Assembly (NCBI GenBank): GCA_963514095.1
Contig: CAUPSS010000026.1
Location: 62,001 to 126,000, forward strand
DNA length: 64,000 nt
DNA from: Eutrigla gurnardus
Taxonomy: Eukaryota; Chordata; Actinopteri; Perciformes; Triglidae
Reading direction: 5' to 3'
The notes under the pieces were generated by a model that was not told the origin of the DNA, searched no databases, and saw only the letters and a program-made list of their open reading frames with translations. Each line of letters opens with the position of its first letter. Position 1 is the stretch's first letter. A program made the translations under genes and the position numbers. This document shows positions 61,111 through 64,000 of this stretch, piece by piece.

Positions 61111-64000
61111 AGTAAGACATGTAGAGACAGACAGGTAACCAGTCTATCACATCGAGACATGTAGAGACAGACAGGTAACCAGTCTATCACAGGGGGACAT
61201 GTAGAGACAGACAGGTAACCAGTCTATCACAGGGAGACATGTAGAGACAGACAGGTAACCAGTCTATCACAGGGAGACATGTAGAGACAGACAGGTAACC
61301 AGTCTATCACAGGGAGACATGTAAAGACAGACAGGTAACCAGTCTATCACAGGGAGACATGTAGAGACAGACAGGTGACCAGTCTATCACAGGGAGACAT
61401 GTAGAGACAGACAGGTAACCAGTCTATCACAGGGAGACATGTAGAGACAGACAGGTAACCAGTCTATCACAGGGCTGACATGTAGAGACAGACAGGTAAC
61501 CAGTCTATCACAGGGAGACATGTAGAGACAGACAGGTAACCAGTCTATCACAGGGAGACATGTAGAGACAGACAGGTAACCAGTCTATCACAGGGAGACA
61601 TGTAGAGAACGACAGGTAACCAGTCTATCACAGGGGGACATGTAGAGACAGACAGGTAACCAGTCTATCACAGGGAGACATGTAGAGACAGACAGGTAAC
61701 CAGTCTATCACAGGGAGACATGTAGAGACAGACAGGTAACCAGTCTATCACGGGGCCGACATGTAGAGACAGACAGGTAACCAGTCTATCACAGGGAGAC
61801 ATGTAGAGACAGACAGGTAACCAGTCTATCACAGGGGGACATGTAGAGACAGACAGTTAACCAGTCTATCACAGGGAGACATGTCGAGACAGACAGGTAA
61901 CCAGTCTATCACATGGAGACATGTAGAGACAGACAGGTAACCAGTCTATCACAGGGGGACATGTAGAGACAGACAGGTAACCAGTCTATCACAGGGAGAC
62001 ATGTAGAGACAGACAGGTAACCAGTCTATCACGGGGCCGACATGTAGAGACAGACAGGTAACCAGTCTATCACAGGGAGACATGTAGAGACAGACAGGCA
62101 ACCAGTCTATCACAGGGCTGACATGTAGAGACAGACAGGTAACCAGTCTATCACAGGGCCGACATGTAGAGACAAACAGGTAACCAGTCTATCACAGGGA
62201 GACATGTAGAGACAGACAGGTAACCAGTCTATCACAGGGAGACATGTAGAGACAGACATGTAACCAGTCTATCACAGGGAGACATGTAGAGACAGACAGG
62301 TAACCAGTCTATCACAGGGAGACATGTACAGACAGACAGGTAACCAGTCTATCACAGGGCTGACATGTAGAGACAGACAGGTAACCAGTCTATCACAGGG
62401 CTGACATGTAGAGACAGACAGGTAACCAGTCTATCATAGGGCTGACATGTAGAGACAGACAGGTAACCAGTCTATCACATGGAGACATGTGGAGACAGAC
62501 AGGTAACCAGTCTATCACAGGGAGACATGTAGAGACAGACAGGTAACCAGTCTATCACAGGGAGACATGTAGAGACCGACAGGTAACCAGTCTATCACAG
62601 GGGGACATGTAGAGACAGACAGGTAACCAGTCTATCACAGGGAGACATGTAGAGACAGACAGGTAACCAGTCTATCACAGGGAGACATGTAGAGACAGAC
62701 AGGTAACCAGTCTATCACGGGGCCGACATGTAGAGACAGACAGGTAACCAGTCTATCACAGGGAGACATGTAGAGACAGACAGGCAACCAGTCTATCACA
62801 GGGCTGACATGTAGAGACAGACAGGTAACCAGTCTATCACAGGGCCGACATGTAGAGACAGACAGGTAACCAGTCTATCACAGGGAGACATGTAGAGACA
62901 GACAGGTAACCAGTCTATCACAGGGAGACATGTAGAGACAGACAGGTAACCAGTCTATCATGGGGCCGACATGTAGAGACAGACAGGTAACCAGTCTATC
63001 ACAGGGAGACATGTAGAGACAGACAGGTAACCAGTCTATCACAGGGGGACATGTAGAGACAGACAGGTAACCAGTCTATCACATGGAGACATGTGGAGAC
63101 AGACAGGTAACCAGTCTATCACAGGGCTGACATGTAGAGACAGACAGGCAACCAGTCTATCACAGGGCTGACATGTAGAGACAGACAGGTAACCAGTCTA
63201 TCACAGGGCCGACATGTAGAGACAGACAGGTAACCAGTCTATCACAGGGAGACATGTAGAGACAGACAGGTAACCAGTCTATCACAGGGAGACATGTAGA
63301 GACAGACAGGTAACCAGTCTATCATGGGGCCGACATGTAGAGACAGACAGGTAACCAGTCTATCACAGGGAGACATGTAGAGACAGACAGGTAACCAGTC
63401 TATCACAGGGGGACATGTAGAGACAGACAGGTAACCAGTCTATCACAGTAAGACATGTAGAGACAGACAGGTAACCAGTCTATCACATCGAGACATGTAG
63501 AGACAGACAGGTAACCAGTCTATCACAGGGGGACATGTAGAGACAGACAGGTAACCAGTCTATCACAGGGAGACATGTAGAGACAGACAGGTAACCAGTC
63601 TATCACAGGGAGACATGTAGAGACAGACAGGTAACCAGTCTATCACAGGGAGACATGTAAAGACAGACAGGTAACCAGTCTATCACAGGGAGACATGTAG
63701 AGACAGACAGGTGACCAGTCTATCACAGGGAGACATGTAGAGACAGACAGGTAACCAGTCCTTCACAGGGAGACATGTAGAGACAGACAGGTAACCAGTC
63801 TATCACAGGGCTGACATGTAGAGACAGACAGGTAACCAGTCTATCACAGGGAGACATGTAGAGACAGACAGGTAACCAGTCTATCACAGGGAGACATGTA
63901 GAGACAGACAGGTAACCAGTCTATCACAGGGAGACATGTAGAGAACGACAGGTAACCAGTCTATCACAGGGGGACATGTAGAGACAGACAGGTAACCAGT
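61111..64000. repeat. Right-edge domain III segment
   Basis: From 61111 to about 62.1 kb it follows 51.0-52.0 kb at +10,102 (gagaac 61605, gttaac 61856). From about 62.6 kb it restarts the m5-m1(ggcaacc)-m3-m4 series at +2,336 (gtaag 63448, gagaac 63941), and it is cut off by the window end inside an m2. Private changes: 'catgtcgag' near 61,883, 'gacaaac' near 62,173, 'gacatgtaacc' near 62,258 and 'ccttcac' near 63,760. Confidence 0.85.

Larger units (their letters stand above)
1..64000. repeat. 40/41-bp satellite array spanning the whole window
   Basis: Every base belongs to a head-to-tail repeat of a 40- or 41-base monomer, all in one orientation. The array is already in phase at base 1 and is cut mid-monomer at 64000, so neither edge is in view. 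Block counts give about 28% 41-base monomers in domain I (23 of 82), hence about 1,590 monomers in all. The canonical monomer is 47.5% GC and 65% purine on the plus strand. It has no CpG; CpG occurs only in variant classes such as m4, m5, m6 and m12. No transposon, non-repeat spacer, inverted segment, rRNA or tRNA was found. Function is unknown. Heterochromatic, pericentromeric or subtelomeric DNA is the likely setting, by inference. Confidence 0.98.

Noticed and set aside
1..64000. CRISPR array
   Set aside because: There are no unique spacers; the whole 40/41-base unit repeats, with no alternation of constant repeat and variable spacer and no cas genes.
1..64000. Telomeric repeat or centromere CENP-B box
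   Set aside because: No TTAGGG-type run occurs. The CENP-B pattern needs TTCG and CGGG words with fixed spacing, and I do not see it in any monomer class; CpG is scarce.
1..64000. G-quadruplex potential from the GGG or GGGG in each monomer
   Set aside because: There is one G run per 40 bases, so loops would be over 30 bases; this is not a credible quadruplex motif.
1..64000. Bacterial iteron origin or phage-like repeat region
   Set aside because: About 1,590 copies over 64 kb with nested higher-order duplications and no coding DNA fits a eukaryotic satellite, not an iteron cluster.

Overview
The whole 64,000-base window is one uninterrupted tandem-repeat (satellite or giant minisatellite) array. 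I see no gene, RNA gene, transposon or unique sequence in it, and it runs off both ends. The repeat unit is 40 or 41 bases long (canonical copy at 41-80). Counting whole blocks gives a mean of about 40.3 bases, so roughly 1,590 monomers are present. An array this long and homogeneous, with nested multi-kilobase higher-order structure and little CpG, points to heterochromatic or subtelomeric-type DNA of a large eukaryotic genome. A vertebrate, perhaps a fish, is a guess; the sequence carries no gene that could fix the taxon.

Monomers fall into recurring classes, named here for the annotation. m1 is canonical (40 b). m2 has five Gs before 'acatg' (40). m3 has 'gggctgac' (41). m4 has 'gggccgac' (41). 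m5 is m4 preceded by 'cacg' (41). m6 is m4 preceded by 'catg' (41). m7 is m3 preceded by 'cata' (41). m8 has 'atggag' plus 'gtggag' (40). m9 has 'gtacag' (40). m10 has 'gtaaag' (40). m11 has 'ggtgacc' (40). m12 has 'gagaccgac' (40). m13 is m3 with 'ggcaacc' (41). Their order is not random. Fixed strings such as m10-m11 and m3-m3-m7-m8-m1-m12-m2 recur throughout and form higher-order units of 14 to 82 monomers. For each higher-order unit whose monomers I counted, monomer count x 40 plus the number of 41-base monomers equals the coordinate spacing exactly.

Layout: 1-0.6 kb matches 19.9-20.5 kb. 1.17-1.49 kb is a 162-base tetramer expansion. 1.49-2.87 kb is a 688-base (17-mer) tandem pair. Domain I (about 2.9-20.2 kb) holds copies of a long block marked by private variants (gatagg, acttg, atggag, gtagcg) at spacings 3,303, 3,986, 2,656, 2,419 and 2,218, including two full 2,419-base 60-mers. 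Domain II (about 21.2-28.2 kb) holds five copies of a 1,048-base 26-mer. Domain III (about 28.2-64 kb) is a younger-looking mosaic: 1,452-base 36-mers, 563-base 14-mers, 970-base 24-mers, 1,127-base 28-mers and 1,535-base 38-mers. Inside it a block of about 9.6 kb (32.3-42.0 kb) is repeated at 49.5-59.1 kb, and parts appear again from 59.2 kb to the end.

The structure is what repeated unequal exchange or replication slippage plus segmental copying would leave. Chimeric monomers, a shared 11-base deletion and domain-restricted variants give a relative order to some events. The short minus-strand reading frames are by-products of alternating 40- and 41-base monomers and are not called as genes.
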